Shown here piece by piece: positions 38,359 through 47,446 of a DNA stretch of 64,000 bases. A model generated the notes under the pieces. That model was given only the letters and a program-made list of their open reading frames with translations. It was not told the DNA's origin and searched no databases. The stretch is from Vibrio sp. 10N.286.49.B3. GTDB taxonomy: Bacteria > Pseudomonadota > Gammaproteobacteria > Enterobacterales > Vibrionaceae. A program made the translations under genes and the position numbers. The stretch lies in assembly GCF_002873395.1 (NCBI RefSeq), contig NZ_MCUV01000046.1, positions 217,292 through 281,291 of the forward strand. The letters are read 5' to 3'. Numbering within the stretch: position 1 is the first letter of the stretch; every line of letters begins with the position of its first letter.

Positions 38359-40548
38359 TCAAGCAGCCATATTTTCTTTGTTATTATATTTAGTAAGTAG
38401 TATCGGTAGGTAGGTATTCCGTAAGCTCGTATGGCTTGGTGATTTGACAACCTTAGTCATTAACTCTTTAGAGCCAACAATATGAACTTCAGCCTCTGCT
38501 CTCGTAATCGCAGTGTACAACCAAGCTCGGTCAAGCATCCTAGATTCATCCAATGCTATGATAATACGAGGAAACTGGCTTCCCTGCGCTTTATGTAATG
38601 TTATCGCATAGCCCAAGCGCAATTGCTCAATGATCATGTTATCAACGTTTAGCGTCTTACCATCATCAAGAGTAATTACACCAAGACGCCCCTCTGCTTT
38701 GCTGACATCGGTTAATTCACCAAGTAGACCGTTTTGCACACCACGTACATAATCATTTTTAGTAAATAACACTTGGTCGCCTTTACGCATTTTCGTATAC
38801 CACTCATTACCACCATCGATGAACATAATAGGCTCTCCCGTACCATTCACACGGCACTGTACGAGGTCATTAATGCTATTAACCAGTTTGTTCGTTGGAG
38901 CTATTACACGGGAGTTATGGGAGGATTGAGCATATAGCTCTGTGCATATTGCAGCGATATCAGCTTGATTGCCTGCTTCATGGAAAGTAATTCCGCCCAC
39001 AGTTAACCTATCAGGAACAATTCCTTCATTTATCGACTTTGAGTACTCTGGAATGCCAGTTGTCCCTTCCTGTCGCTTCACAATATCCAACGTTGTACTA
39101 ACGATTACTCCACTGGCAATGACATCCGCTAAGATACGCCCTGCACCAATGGGCGGCAGTTGATTTGGGTCGCCAACGAGTAGTATTCTGACATCAGGTG
39201 CAATGTGCGTAATTATTCTATACATCAAAGGTAAATCAACCATTGACGCCTCATCAATAACAACAAGATTTTTCCCTTCTGTAATTGTTTGATTGCGTAA
39301 AAATGCTGCAATGGTCATGGTTTCAAAACCGATACTCTCATGTAAACGCATAGCTGCACGACCACTGAGCGCCAGAGCATGAATCGTATAACCTAACTGA
39401 TGAAAACTACGTAATGCTGTTCTAAGAACCGTTGTCTTACCCGTTCCAGCCCCACCCGTGATACAAGCCACTGAATTATCAAGTGAATACATAACGGCTT
39501 CACATTGCCGTGGTGTCAATTCATATGGCAAGTCACCTTTAGCTTTAACAAAAGCTGCGTTAACCACTTCAGTATAAAGATCATCTCTGCTTGATAGTGA
39601 AACTAAACGTTTAGCAACCACAGCCTCCATCAATAACTGCCCTGTAGGGTGGTAAGTAATAGTTTCACTGTTGAAGGTATACCGAACCTTATTCTCCCCA
39701 ATTTTTAATGCTAGCCCTGTAAGGTTCGAATCTTTTAAAATGGAGTTAACGGCTTTTCGTAAAGTGGGTTTATCTACACATGTATGCCCTTTGGCTACTT
39801 CTTTTTGCATAGCAGCTTCAACAGCCGCAACCAATCGCCTATCATCCGTAGGTTCAATTGAAAACTTCCCCAGGGCTAGAACATCCGTTCTAGCAAATCC
39901 AAGCCCAAAGGTCATTAACCGATACGGATCATCTTTAATTGCGTCAATAGTCGCCTTACCGTGTGCTTTAAATAATCGCTGCTGTATGTCATAAGGTATT
40001 TCGTGCTTCACCATCCAATTAGCAGCTTTCAGGTTTGCATATTTTTCATAGCCAGCGTACATCGCATCAATGGATAAAGGGGTTAGCTCCTCAGCTAACT
40101 CCTGACGATGCTGCTCGGTATCCTCTGAAAGCAAAATATAGATACGATCTTGAAACCTAGCCCACAGCCCACGTGCTTTCTTCTCACCGACATCTTTAAA
40201 GTCTTTCTGGGCAGCGATGAATCTAACAAACCCCTCAGAAGAAGCTGGCATTAGACAATTTAAAGTGGCATTACTGTACCTGTAGTCATCAATTTCATAA
40301 TCACCCTGCGTGGTCTTAGTAATATCCCTAATACCCTCAACTTCCCAATGCTGTCCAATAGATGGTTTAACAGGTACATCAGTAGGGTTAATACCTACAC
40401 TAATAATGTATTTACCACTGTTGACCTTGTAGCTGTTCCTTGCGATTGGCACACCTTTCAGCACCATATGGCTGCTTGATGAAACAAAAAAACTAGTCAG
40501 CCTAAATTGTTCAACTGTGCTTTTCCGATTGGTCGCTAATTTAGTCAT
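38359..40548 (-). CDS. RecD/TraA-like superfamily 1 DNA helicase
   Basis: 729 residues. The motor begins near residue 340 with QCEAVMYSL, Walker A GGAGTGKTTVLR (about 362), Walker B LVVIDEASMVD (about 430), motif III VGDPNQLPPIG (about 460) and the C-terminal UvrD-type motif LGYAITLHKAQGSQFPRIII (about 655). The first 300 residues contain helix-hairpin-helix-like segments as in RecD2. Its start overlaps the upstream small gene by 4 bp (ATGA), so it is translationally linked to the recombinase operon and probably helps process element DNA rather than serving repair. Not RecD of RecBCD: no recB/recC nearby. Confidence 0.88.
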   Translation of the reverse strand: MTKLATNRKSTVEQFRLTSFFVSSSSHMVLKGVPIARNSYKVNSGKYIISVGINPTDVPVKPSIGQHWEVEGIRDITKTTQGDYEIDDYRYSNATLNCLMPASSEGFVRFIAAQKDFKDVGEKKARGLWARFQDRIYILLSEDTEQHRQELAEELTPLSIDAMYAGYEKYANLKAANWMVKHEIPYDIQQRLFKAHGKATIDAIKDDPYRLMTFGLGFARTDVLALGKFSIEPTDDRRLVAAVEAAMQKEVAKGHTCVDKPTLRKAVNSILKDSNLTGLALKIGENKVRYTFNSETITYHPTGQLLMEAVVAKRLVSLSSRDDLYTEVVNAAFVKAKGDLPYELTPRQCEAVMYSLDNSVACITGGAGTGKTTVLRTALRSFHQLGYTIHALALSGRAAMRLHESIGFETMTIAAFLRNQTITEGKNLVVIDEASMVDLPLMYRIITHIAPDVRILLVGDPNQLPPIGAGRILADVIASGVIVSTTLDIVKRQEGTTGIPEYSKSINEGIVPDRLTVGGITFHEAGNQADIAAICTELYAQSSHNSRVIAPTNKLVNSINDLVQCRVNGTGEPIMFIDGGNEWYTKMRKGDQVLFTKNDYVRGVQNGLLGELTDVSKAEGRLGVITLDDGKTLNVDNMIIEQLRLGYAITLHKAQGSQFPRIIIALDESRMLDRAWLYTAITRAEAEVHIVGSKELMTKVVKSPSHTSLRNTYLPILLTKYNNKENMAA

Positions 40549-40988
40549 CTCGGAATCATCCCCAACTCAGAAACCACATCAGATAACTCCTTAAGCCTGC
40601 TTAATTCACGCTCCAACTCATGGTTTTTTGCTCTTAAATCGATGACCTCGACCTCAAGAGCTTGAAGCCTATTATTTTGAGTTGCTAGTTTATTACCTTC
40701 CCCACTGTACAGTTTTGGCGATGTATCCGCTTTTTTTGCTTTAGCTTCAACGGTAAGTGGCGGCAAAACATTGCGATTGCGTAGGTTATCTTCAAGCTCA
40801 TCTAACTGACGCTTAAGTTCTGGGTTCTGTCTTAAAGCAGAGCGCCCACAATCAATTGCTTTACAGATTTCGCTGCGGCTCAGGCTACCTCTGTAGATTA
40901 TTTGTGAGTATGACTCATCATCTTGAGTAGCCTTCCACATCTCAAAGGCTGCAACTGTTGCTTTCGCTGCATCACGTCCATTAGCCAT
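40545..40988 (-). CDS. Small coiled-coil protein of the recombinase operon (VPA1267-like)
   Basis: 147 residues. N-terminal half has a small HTH-like stretch (SRSEICKAIDCGRSALRQN), the C-terminal half a heptad-rich coiled coil (ALEVEVIDLRAKNHELEREL). I connect it by memory and by position to the V. parahaemolyticus VPA1267 family. A DNA-binding accessory factor for the recombinases, comparable in place to the small third proteins of Tn554-like elements, is plausible but unproven. It follows gmtX by 8 bp and overlaps the helicase start. Confidence 0.75.
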   Translation of the reverse strand: MANGRDAAKATVAAFEMWKATQDDESYSQIIYRGSLSRSEICKAIDCGRSALRQNPELKRQLDELEDNLRNRNVLPPLTVEAKAKKADTSPKLYSGEGNKLATQNNRLQALEVEVIDLRAKNHELERELSRLKELSDVVSELGMIPR

Positions 40989-40996
40989 AAAATTTA

Positions 40997-41437
40997 CTAA
41001 CCTCCTGTACTGCGATTAAGCTGAATCAGTGGTTTTTCCAGCATATCTATTGCATCGTCAAGACTATCTATCCTGATGCTGTTTTTATAAGCATTATGCT
41101 GCCAAAGAATGAATCTCTGTTTATAAGCGTCATTTAGGCTTTCTAAGCGCTTCACTTCAGCCTCTAGAGCGGAAATCTTACCTAAAAGGTATTCTGCATC
41201 CACATTGTAACTAGGTGTCGCAACAGGCTCTACAGGAGTCCTGAGCGCCTCCTTCTTTTCCGTGTAAGAATTTTGTATCTCTTTATAAGCAGACAATGAC
41301 TGCCTCTGGACACCATCAATACCTAACTGCAACGCAACCTGCTCACACAATAATGACCATGTCAGTTTACCTTGCCAATTATTAATCAAGTCCAATACGT
41401 CAGGTAGAGTTTCTGCTGTGATTACAACCTTAGGCAT
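40997..41437 (-). CDS. gmtX: Gamma-mobile-trio protein GmtX candidate
   Basis: 146 residues. N-terminal part LTWSLLCEQVALQLGI-DGVQRQSL looks like a winged or HTH DNA-binding segment; the C-terminal part is a coiled coil (YLLGKISALEAEVKRLESL) and ends in basic/hydrophobic residues. It begins on the stop of the upstream recombinase (TAATG). Position directly after the GmtZ-like protein fits GmtX (VPA1268). Function in the element is unknown; by analogy with directionality or accessory factors it may guide the recombinases. Confidence 0.7.
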   Translation of the reverse strand: MPKVVITAETLPDVLDLINNWQGKLTWSLLCEQVALQLGIDGVQRQSLSAYKEIQNSYTEKKEALRTPVEPVATPSYNVDAEYLLGKISALEAEVKRLESLNDAYKQRFILWQHNAYKNSIRIDSLDDAIDMLEKPLIQLNRSTGG

Positions 41438-43560
41438 TATAAGTCCTCCATCAAATCAAATACATCATCAGAAAAACCTTCATCTTCGGAGCTAGAACCT
41501 TCTACCGCTTGCACCAAGTCTTCAGTTGTAATCCCGATCGTATCTGGTGACACAATTTCATCGTCGAAGCCCTTTTTGCGTAAAACCTCTTTGACTGGTG
41601 AAGGGTCGTACTCTTCAGGTATACGTACAGGTGTACCATCAGGCGTCTTCTCATCTTCTAGGATTCTGATTTTTGTTCGTATATGTGCGAGTCTCCAACC
41701 ATGTGGAGCTATCCATCGTTCTGAGCCGAACACTCCCATATCACGGTCTGTTATAGATTTTGCCAACTGAGAAGCGACTTCAATTTCTCGTTTTTTTAAG
41801 TTTTCCAGCGAGCCTTCCATACCTTTTATGCAAACTAGTTCTTTGCAAACTTCACAATCACCGTTGTTCCCACAAGGCATCATACTATAATCGTGCTCAC
41901 AAACACCGAGTTCAGTGACTATCGCGCTGCCTGGTAAATCTTTGCCAATATCTTGAAACAACACAGGTAAATTCATCTCAATTTTATCTAGTATCGTTAC
42001 ATCTTCGACATCCAAAATACCTAACGTATCAGCCATCTCATCGCTTTTTTCATCTTCAGTTCGGTTATCATATCTCTTGTTATCTTCAACTTTTGCACGC
42101 CCAGCCCAGTTAGCTAAAACGAGGGCTTCCATTCCTCCCTGCTCCGCCTTCGTGCTTAACCAGTGCCTCGCATTGTGGGATTGAACTTGAATTTGTGAGC
42201 CATCAGACTTTGTAACTCCGTTCTTACTCCAAAGAGATCTGCCATCCCGAGAATCCTTTTGCACAAATCTGTCATTGATTTGATTCACTGTAGGCAGTAA
42301 GAACGAGAAGGCTCGTGGATTAAATTTTTCGTGAAACTCATTCTCACGATGCAGGAGCAAGCAATCAGAAACTTTTACATGTTTAGCTTTATCCGCATAT
42401 GGCCATTTCTTGAATTTTTTAATTAACTTCGCGTATTCGTATCGCCCCAACGCTTCATAAGTCACGCTTCCATTATTCTCTTTTAAGATCTCTATTAGCC
42501 ACTTGGGTGTTGGAGCTGTGGGGTTAAAGTTTTTCAGATTTAATCCCATAGCTGCATTGAATTGCTCGATAGTGAGTGGGGTCGTTTCTTTAAAGCCTTC
42601 AGGGGTGATACACCCAGAATGTCGCATAAATTTATTAGGGTTAACTTCGGCAAACTTTGCAGCTTCACGCGCTGGCGCACCAATTTTAACGAGCCGCTTA
42701 AGCGACTCCTGCACTGTTTCCTGCATAACGGTAGGTGTCCACTTAACACCCGCTTTGCCTTTTTTGGCAGGAACCCACTGCAAACCCAACTTCCAATCTC
42801 CAGCTCGATTCTGTTCCCATACCTCAGGACGGACTCTAAGCGTGGTAAGTTCTGAGCCGCGTGATGGAGCCGTCATCAGCAGCGCCATAATAGCGGTGTA
42901 ATACTCAGTTTCCACACCAAGTGTCGGTGCATTACTAAACATATGAGCGATTAAAAGCATTTCTTCATCGGTTGGAAGCTTGTCTGAACGATATTCTTTA
43001 CCTTTTTCGTCCAGTGAGACAGTTAAATCCTTTATCTTGCTATAAGGATTCGTCCATTCAGGCAAGCTAGGCGCAATCAAATTATCTCTGCAAAAATCGA
43101 GCAACAACTCCATTTGATAACCAGCTTTATTTAATGCACTGGGATTACTTAGTTGCTGTTTAAATACATCATCCAATTTGGCAAGTACCACACCATTCAG
43201 ACTTAGAATGTCTGCCGTTCCATGAACATCAAGTAAAGCTTCTTCTAATACTCGAAGTGCTTCAAACTGACGCTGTAAGTTAGTCACTGGCTTAAGCGAA
43301 TATGTGTATTTAATGTATGCTTTTGCAAAATCTAAATATGGTTTACTTAATGGCTCATAGCTATAGGATGTTGACGGCTTTGTTGCCGTTGAGAAGCGTG
43401 CAACAACCCTCCTTGTACCATAGTAGGTTTCCCATTTATTCTCAGCCCACTTATCTGCATCAAAAACCATTAAACCTCTGACTTTATTAATGAAAGAAGC
43501 TAGATTTACCGCAGATGTCAGCTCAGCCTGAGGCTTAAATTGAAATACGTTATCGTCCAT
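41437..43560 (-). CDS. gmtZ: Gamma-mobile-trio integrase GmtZ candidate (VPA1269-like)
   Basis: 707 residues. A large tyrosine-recombinase-like protein: first active Arg in LLMTAPSRGSELTTL (about 229-243), the box II H-x-x-R in SHNARHWLST (about 468), the W in LANWAGRAK and a late tyrosine in NKRYDNRTE. After the catalytic part there is a cysteine cluster (GVCEHDYSMMPCGNNGDCEV and CKELVCIKG, about 555-580), then an acidic C-terminus. Starts on the stop of the previous recombinase and ends on the start of gmtX, so the three are translationally coupled. Symbol given from memory of the GMT description. Confidence 0.78.
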   Translation of the reverse strand: MDDNVFQFKPQAELTSAVNLASFINKVRGLMVFDADKWAENKWETYYGTRRVVARFSTATKPSTSYSYEPLSKPYLDFAKAYIKYTYSLKPVTNLQRQFEALRVLEEALLDVHGTADILSLNGVVLAKLDDVFKQQLSNPSALNKAGYQMELLLDFCRDNLIAPSLPEWTNPYSKIKDLTVSLDEKGKEYRSDKLPTDEEMLLIAHMFSNAPTLGVETEYYTAIMALLMTAPSRGSELTTLRVRPEVWEQNRAGDWKLGLQWVPAKKGKAGVKWTPTVMQETVQESLKRLVKIGAPAREAAKFAEVNPNKFMRHSGCITPEGFKETTPLTIEQFNAAMGLNLKNFNPTAPTPKWLIEILKENNGSVTYEALGRYEYAKLIKKFKKWPYADKAKHVKVSDCLLLHRENEFHEKFNPRAFSFLLPTVNQINDRFVQKDSRDGRSLWSKNGVTKSDGSQIQVQSHNARHWLSTKAEQGGMEALVLANWAGRAKVEDNKRYDNRTEDEKSDEMADTLGILDVEDVTILDKIEMNLPVLFQDIGKDLPGSAIVTELGVCEHDYSMMPCGNNGDCEVCKELVCIKGMEGSLENLKKREIEVASQLAKSITDRDMGVFGSERWIAPHGWRLAHIRTKIRILEDEKTPDGTPVRIPEEYDPSPVKEVLRKKGFDDEIVSPDTIGITTEDLVQAVEGSSSEDEGFSDDVFDLMEDL

Positions 43561-45131
43561 TATTTAGCACTCCTTTTAGCATTCATCTCAGCGCATTTAC
43601 TTACAACCCATTCAACAGCAAGAATTAACCTGTCTTTTGTTGATGCATATTGTTCACTCTTCGTCTCTTTTAAGCGCTTCTCTTTTTCTGCATACAGCAT
43701 ATGAAGAAACTTTTCATGAGGCGCATCAAGCAAAGGCTGAAACTTACGACACAAATAGCAAGCCTCATACCCTTTAACGCAAAAGTCATTTGTTCCGCAT
43801 GCGCCGACGACCTCATTATCTATATCAGGGATGTGTGCAGTAGGATCATCTCCTCGCGCACCATCGGCAATGTCTAAAATGATTTCGCCCATGAATGCCT
43901 TTGCAAACGGGGCTAACTGCTTACCAACAGACTTATCGAGGTAGGTTACTGTCTCAGCAGTATCTTCTGTGTAAATCATTACATTTTGTATATCTAAATG
44001 ATCAAGCGCCTCAGCAATAATAAATGCACTAAGATTATGACGTCCAAGGTTTGTTCCACGAGTATGTCGGAATCTGCGAGCGGTAATGTGTATGTAATCC
44101 TTTGTGCGTTCAGATCTGGCTTTCTGCTTTACTTTAAACGGATATAAAACATTATCGCGAAGCTGAACTTCAGATAGATGCAGCACATCCGAACTCAATA
44201 GTTCAGATGAAACCTCAATCCCCTGAATTCTAAATTGATTTGCTATTTCCCAGTCTAGAAATATAGGAACTTGCTTGGCGTGTAATGGGGATAACTTCTT
44301 ACCAAATAACTCTTCCAGCTTCAAAAGCTCTGACTTAGCAAGGTTTTTAATAATCAAGTACAGATCTTCAGTTATTGAATAGCGTTTAATTTGTCCACGG
44401 AAGCTACCACCTCGCTGCTTAGCGCGTGGTATGTTTAAGTAAAAATTTGTCGCTTTAGTTTCAGGGTTATAATCTCTAATAACATCACACGCTTTTAATT
44501 GTCTAAGTTGAACGGGACGTTGGGCTGTTGCTTGCAAAGCACTAATATAGGCGTAGGTAGTCAGATTTAATTCATTTTTTTCAAATAACCGAATTAACTC
44601 TTGGTTCAGAGCAAGCACCTCATTCTCAGTAAACGCACCAGAATAAGGGCAGCGATTGGCTACCGCTACCCCTTTTTTATTACCCGCTAGTGTCAAGCCT
44701 TCTAAAAGACGAACCATATCAGCAGATACACCAAAATGACCATATTCATACCAGCTTATTAAAAAGCCTCGCAGCGCTCCTAAATACCACTCATTCTCAT
44801 CATCAAGTGTTACTCGCCAATTCAAAATCGTATTTTCATCAATACTGGTTACTTTTGTATCTCGAATCATTCGTTGAAAACGATGATACATATTTATAGT
44901 GTGCTTTGCAGATAACTCCATAGCGAACTGTGCAAGCGTTTTTCTCAATCCATCCAGCAACTTAGGCTCTAGAGCCAACACTTCCGCTTGAAAAGAAAGA
45001 GTGACTCCTTTATTTAACCGCCAAGTATTAGCATTGATGTTAAAGCTATAACCATCTTTGGATACACGCTCTCCTACTGCCTCTCTTGGGGAGGCAACTA
45101 CTCGGCTTTTCGCATGCGCTAAATTACTCAT
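43560..45131 (-). CDS. gmtY: Tyrosine recombinase, GmtY candidate
   Basis: 523 residues with a complete tyrosine recombinase signature: Arg I in ALQATAQRPVQLRQLK (about 203-218), box II HITARRFRHTRGTNLGRH (about 350-367), ALDHLDIQN and the nucleophile Tyr in VMIYTEDTAE. Like the next protein it carries a cysteine cluster after the catalytic domain (CGTNDFCVKGYEACYLCRKF). I take it as GmtY because it abuts the GmtZ-like gene; the upstream integrase at 45124-46440 is the alternative. Overlaps that upstream gene by 8 bp. Confidence 0.65.
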   Translation of the reverse strand: MSNLAHAKSRVVASPREAVGERVSKDGYSFNINANTWRLNKGVTLSFQAEVLALEPKLLDGLRKTLAQFAMELSAKHTINMYHRFQRMIRDTKVTSIDENTILNWRVTLDDENEWYLGALRGFLISWYEYGHFGVSADMVRLLEGLTLAGNKKGVAVANRCPYSGAFTENEVLALNQELIRLFEKNELNLTTYAYISALQATAQRPVQLRQLKACDVIRDYNPETKATNFYLNIPRAKQRGGSFRGQIKRYSITEDLYLIIKNLAKSELLKLEELFGKKLSPLHAKQVPIFLDWEIANQFRIQGIEVSSELLSSDVLHLSEVQLRDNVLYPFKVKQKARSERTKDYIHITARRFRHTRGTNLGRHNLSAFIIAEALDHLDIQNVMIYTEDTAETVTYLDKSVGKQLAPFAKAFMGEIILDIADGARGDDPTAHIPDIDNEVVGACGTNDFCVKGYEACYLCRKFQPLLDAPHEKFLHMLYAEKEKRLKETKSEQYASTKDRLILAVEWVVSKCAEMNAKRSAK

Positions 45132-46440
45132 GACTATTCATTCCCTTTAGTTTTTTTAGTTGCTTTTCCAAGTTTTTTTGCTCTTCGAGAGACACTTCAT
45201 CTGCACGCTTTTTGATGTGGCGTTTATTATAAACTGACGATGATTTTTCACTACTGTGACCTAAGTGATGCTGCCTCATCTTCGCTTCTTTGCCTGGATC
45301 AATCCGCTTATGCTTAGTTGACCCAGCATCAACTAATGCATTAATGGTATCGATTTTAATTGAATAACTTTCATTCCAGTCATGTCTAAAATAATGCGCA
45401 TGAAGGTCAGCAAACCGTGAATCTACAGCTTTCATCATCGGTATGATTACAGTATCAAATGTACTTGAGCTAAGTGGGTGACCTTGAGTGCTACCCTTGC
45501 GATGGGTAACAAAGAGGAATGGATGCTTATTAGCATTGGGGGTGTGTCTGCGATAATTAAGGATATATTCATCAATTAGTACAGCAGTCGTTTTTTTAAT
45601 GCGTAACTTACGCTCTCTAGTTTTAACGACGGGTTGAACTTTGCGAGGATCAACTAAGCTATCATGATCTCGTTTTACAAAAATAGAAGGCTTTTCACCA
45701 ACCAAGTTCATCTCCGAAATATTCAGAGACAACAACTCACCACGCCTAATACCTAGCTCCTTAAGGAGTACAAACATCAAATGGTTACGCCTTTTTGTTA
45801 CCTCTCTATTGAATGGGTTCAAAGGATTATCGTAATGAGCAACTTCTAGAAAATCTTCAACTACGCCATCTGCCAATAACATGCTGTCATGCCTATCGAC
45901 TACATTTTGTCCCTTCCCTTTCGGTCGATGTGACTTGATCCTTTTTGTCATTGCAGTGACAGCTTTCATATATTTACTTGAGTTCTGATGATGTCCTGCA
46001 ACCTTAGCAATGAAGTCCAAATACTCAGCTATTGATGTCATTCTGTTGTAATGATGATTCCGACTCACCTTTGGTATCGTATTGATCAACTCTGGAGCAG
46101 AGTCAATTTTGATCACTTTATTACGAGTGTTTTTTTTAGCAATGCCTTTAATAAATGCAACATTGAGTGATAGGTGCATTTTGATATTCTCAATGTCCAC
46201 ATCATCAGGAAACTTACCTTGCTGAAACTCAGAATATAAATCCCGATCACTCTCTTCTTCCCATTTAAGAAACCACTTCAAATCTGAAAGACAATTTCTA
46301 ATTGTATTCGCAGCCATTGATGAGCGTAACTTTGTCGTCACCCAAAGTGTTCCCCAAAAGTGCGGCATGCCATCACTACCCATCAGTATCGGGTAACGCT
46401 CACCATCACTCAAAATCAAAATCTCAATTTTGTATTCCAT
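45124..46440 (-). CDS. Site-specific tyrosine integrase
   Basis: 438 residues. Catalytic residues: Arg in KELGIRRGELLSLNISEM (about 220-237), HYFRHDWNES (H-x-x-R near 340), HHLGHSS and the nucleophile Tyr in SSSVYNKRHIKKR near 405. It has an N-terminal SAM-like core-binding domain (about 30-180). It is the first gene of the operon and lies nearest the ssb-end repeat, the usual place for the integrase that acts on the attachment site. No cysteine cluster, unlike the next two recombinases. Confidence 0.88.
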   Translation of the reverse strand: MEYKIEILILSDGERYPILMGSDGMPHFWGTLWVTTKLRSSMAANTIRNCLSDLKWFLKWEEESDRDLYSEFQQGKFPDDVDIENIKMHLSLNVAFIKGIAKKNTRNKVIKIDSAPELINTIPKVSRNHHYNRMTSIAEYLDFIAKVAGHHQNSSKYMKAVTAMTKRIKSHRPKGKGQNVVDRHDSMLLADGVVEDFLEVAHYDNPLNPFNREVTKRRNHLMFVLLKELGIRRGELLSLNISEMNLVGEKPSIFVKRDHDSLVDPRKVQPVVKTRERKLRIKKTTAVLIDEYILNYRRHTPNANKHPFLFVTHRKGSTQGHPLSSSTFDTVIIPMMKAVDSRFADLHAHYFRHDWNESYSIKIDTINALVDAGSTKHKRIDPGKEAKMRQHHLGHSSEKSSSVYNKRHIKKRADEVSLEEQKNLEKQLKKLKGMNSHE

Positions 46441-46540
46441 ATGAAAACCACTCCTTCACCCACTTATTCTTACGCTTTAATTATACATAAACCATAGAAG
46501 ATGTATGTGAAGTGAACAGCAAAAGTGACAGAAATAAAAA

Positions 46541-46562
46541 AACCCAGCAAAAATGCTGGGTT
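46541..46562 (-). terminator. Terminator downstream of ssb (right copy)
   Basis: AACCCAGC-AAAAAT-GCTGGGTT is a perfect 8-bp stem with an A-run upstream on the plus strand (T-run in the ssb transcript). It is the current ssb terminator and lies between ssb and the integrase gene; it insulates the island operon from ssb transcription. Same stem as the copy at 35317-35338. Confidence 0.9.
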
Positions 46563-46595
46563 AGAATCAATTTAGGTGTAAATTTATCTTTTTAT

Positions 46596-46628
46596 TTACA
46601 CTTTTAATTTATATAGGAGCTAGAACGG
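46596..46628. repeat. Right attachment-like repeat (attR candidate) at the ssb 3' end
   Basis: 33 bp matching 35372-35404 at 29 positions, all four differences being single bases. It includes the ssb stop codon and the Pro-Phe codons of the conserved SSB acidic tip (CTAGAACGG reversed). A functional ssb end is thus preserved. Confidence 0.8.
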
Positions 46629-47174
46629 GATATCGTCGTCGAAGTCCATTGGCGGCTCATTGTACTGCTGCTGAGGCTTTTGAGGCGCTTGTTGTTGTGG
46701 TGCTTGCTGTTGAGGCGCTTGGTATTGTGGTGCAGCCTGCTGTTGTGGTTGTTGAGGCTGACCCCATCCACCTTGCTGTTGCTGCTGTGGTTGACCGCCC
46801 ATGTTCTGACCGCCACCTTGACCACGACCGCCAAGCATTTGCATTACACCGTTGAAGCCTTGAACAACCACTTCTGTCGTGTAACGATCTTGACCGCTTT
46901 GATCTTGCCACTTACGCGTTTGTAGTTGACCTTCAATGTAAACTTGAGAGCCTTTACGTAGGTATTCACCCGCAACTTCAGCTAGCTTGCCAAACAGAGC
47001 AACACGGTGCCATTCTGTTTTTTCACGCTGTTCGCCAGTTGCTTTATCACGCCATGACTCAGACGTAGCAATTGTGATGTTCGCCACGGCACCGCCACTT
47101 GGCATATAACGAATTTCAGGGTCATTACCTAAATTACCCACTAAAATAACTTTGTTTACTCCACGGCTTGCCAT
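46620..47174 (-). CDS. ssb: Single-stranded DNA-binding protein
   Basis: 184 residues. OB-fold core 1-115 ([40 protein letters not shown]). The linker (about 115-170) is very rich in Gln/Gly/Pro, and the protein ends in the essential acidic tip MDFDDDIPF that recruits repair and replication partners. The island is inserted right at the codons of that tip without changing it. Divergent from qstR, with a 272-bp gap; I did not find a clear LexA box there. Confidence 0.98.
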   Translation of the reverse strand: MASRGVNKVILVGNLGNDPEIRYMPSGGAVANITIATSESWRDKATGEQREKTEWHRVALFGKLAEVAGEYLRKGSQVYIEGQLQTRKWQDQSGQDRYTTEVVVQGFNGVMQMLGGRGQGGGQNMGGQPQQQQQGGWGQPQQPQQQAAPQYQAPQQQAPQQQAPQKPQQQYNEPPMDFDDDIPF

Positions 47175-47446
47175 GTCTTGCTCCGTTCTGGTTGCTGCAT
47201 ATTTAAATTTGAGCGCATAAGAATAACACGCTTTGCTATTATGAAAAACTCAATCGTATTGTTATTAATTTTAGAACAGAACTCACCACTAGCGTGTGAA
47301 AACTTTGCGCCAGATAATAAAAACCTAAGTAACAAAGCTATCAGTTACATGACGCTTCATTGCTAGTCACAAAAAAAGGCCGTGAAATTATAAATCCCTC
47401 GCTATTACTGACAGGTTAACGGTCCATTTTTAGCAAGGAAAAAACG

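Larger units (their letters stand above)
35405..46628. mobile_element. Gamma-Mobile-Trio-like island inserted at the 3' end of ssb
   Basis: About 11.2 kb between two copies of a 33-bp repeat that contains the ssb 3' end. It holds three tyrosine recombinases and three more genes in one tightly spaced operon, and a restriction-modification pair as cargo. Protein types and order match, from memory, the VPA1270-VPA1267 run of V. parahaemolyticus island VPaI-6, the basis of the Gamma-Mobile-Trio (GmtY, GmtZ, GmtX) class. In V. cholerae csrD and ssb are neighbours, so the DNA between them here is extra. The right copy of the repeat restores the ssb coding end, as many integrating elements do for the gene they enter. 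Boundaries are accurate to within the repeat. Confidence 0.78.

Noticed and set aside
46604..46925. Several overlapping open frames in all six frames across the ssb 3' half
   Set aside because: They arise from the Gln/Gly-rich repetitive coding of the SSB linker; only the SSB frame has family motifs.
47178..47366. A 62-codon frame between ssb and qstR
   Set aside because: No ribosome site and no recognised features; the gap is more likely the divergent promoter region.
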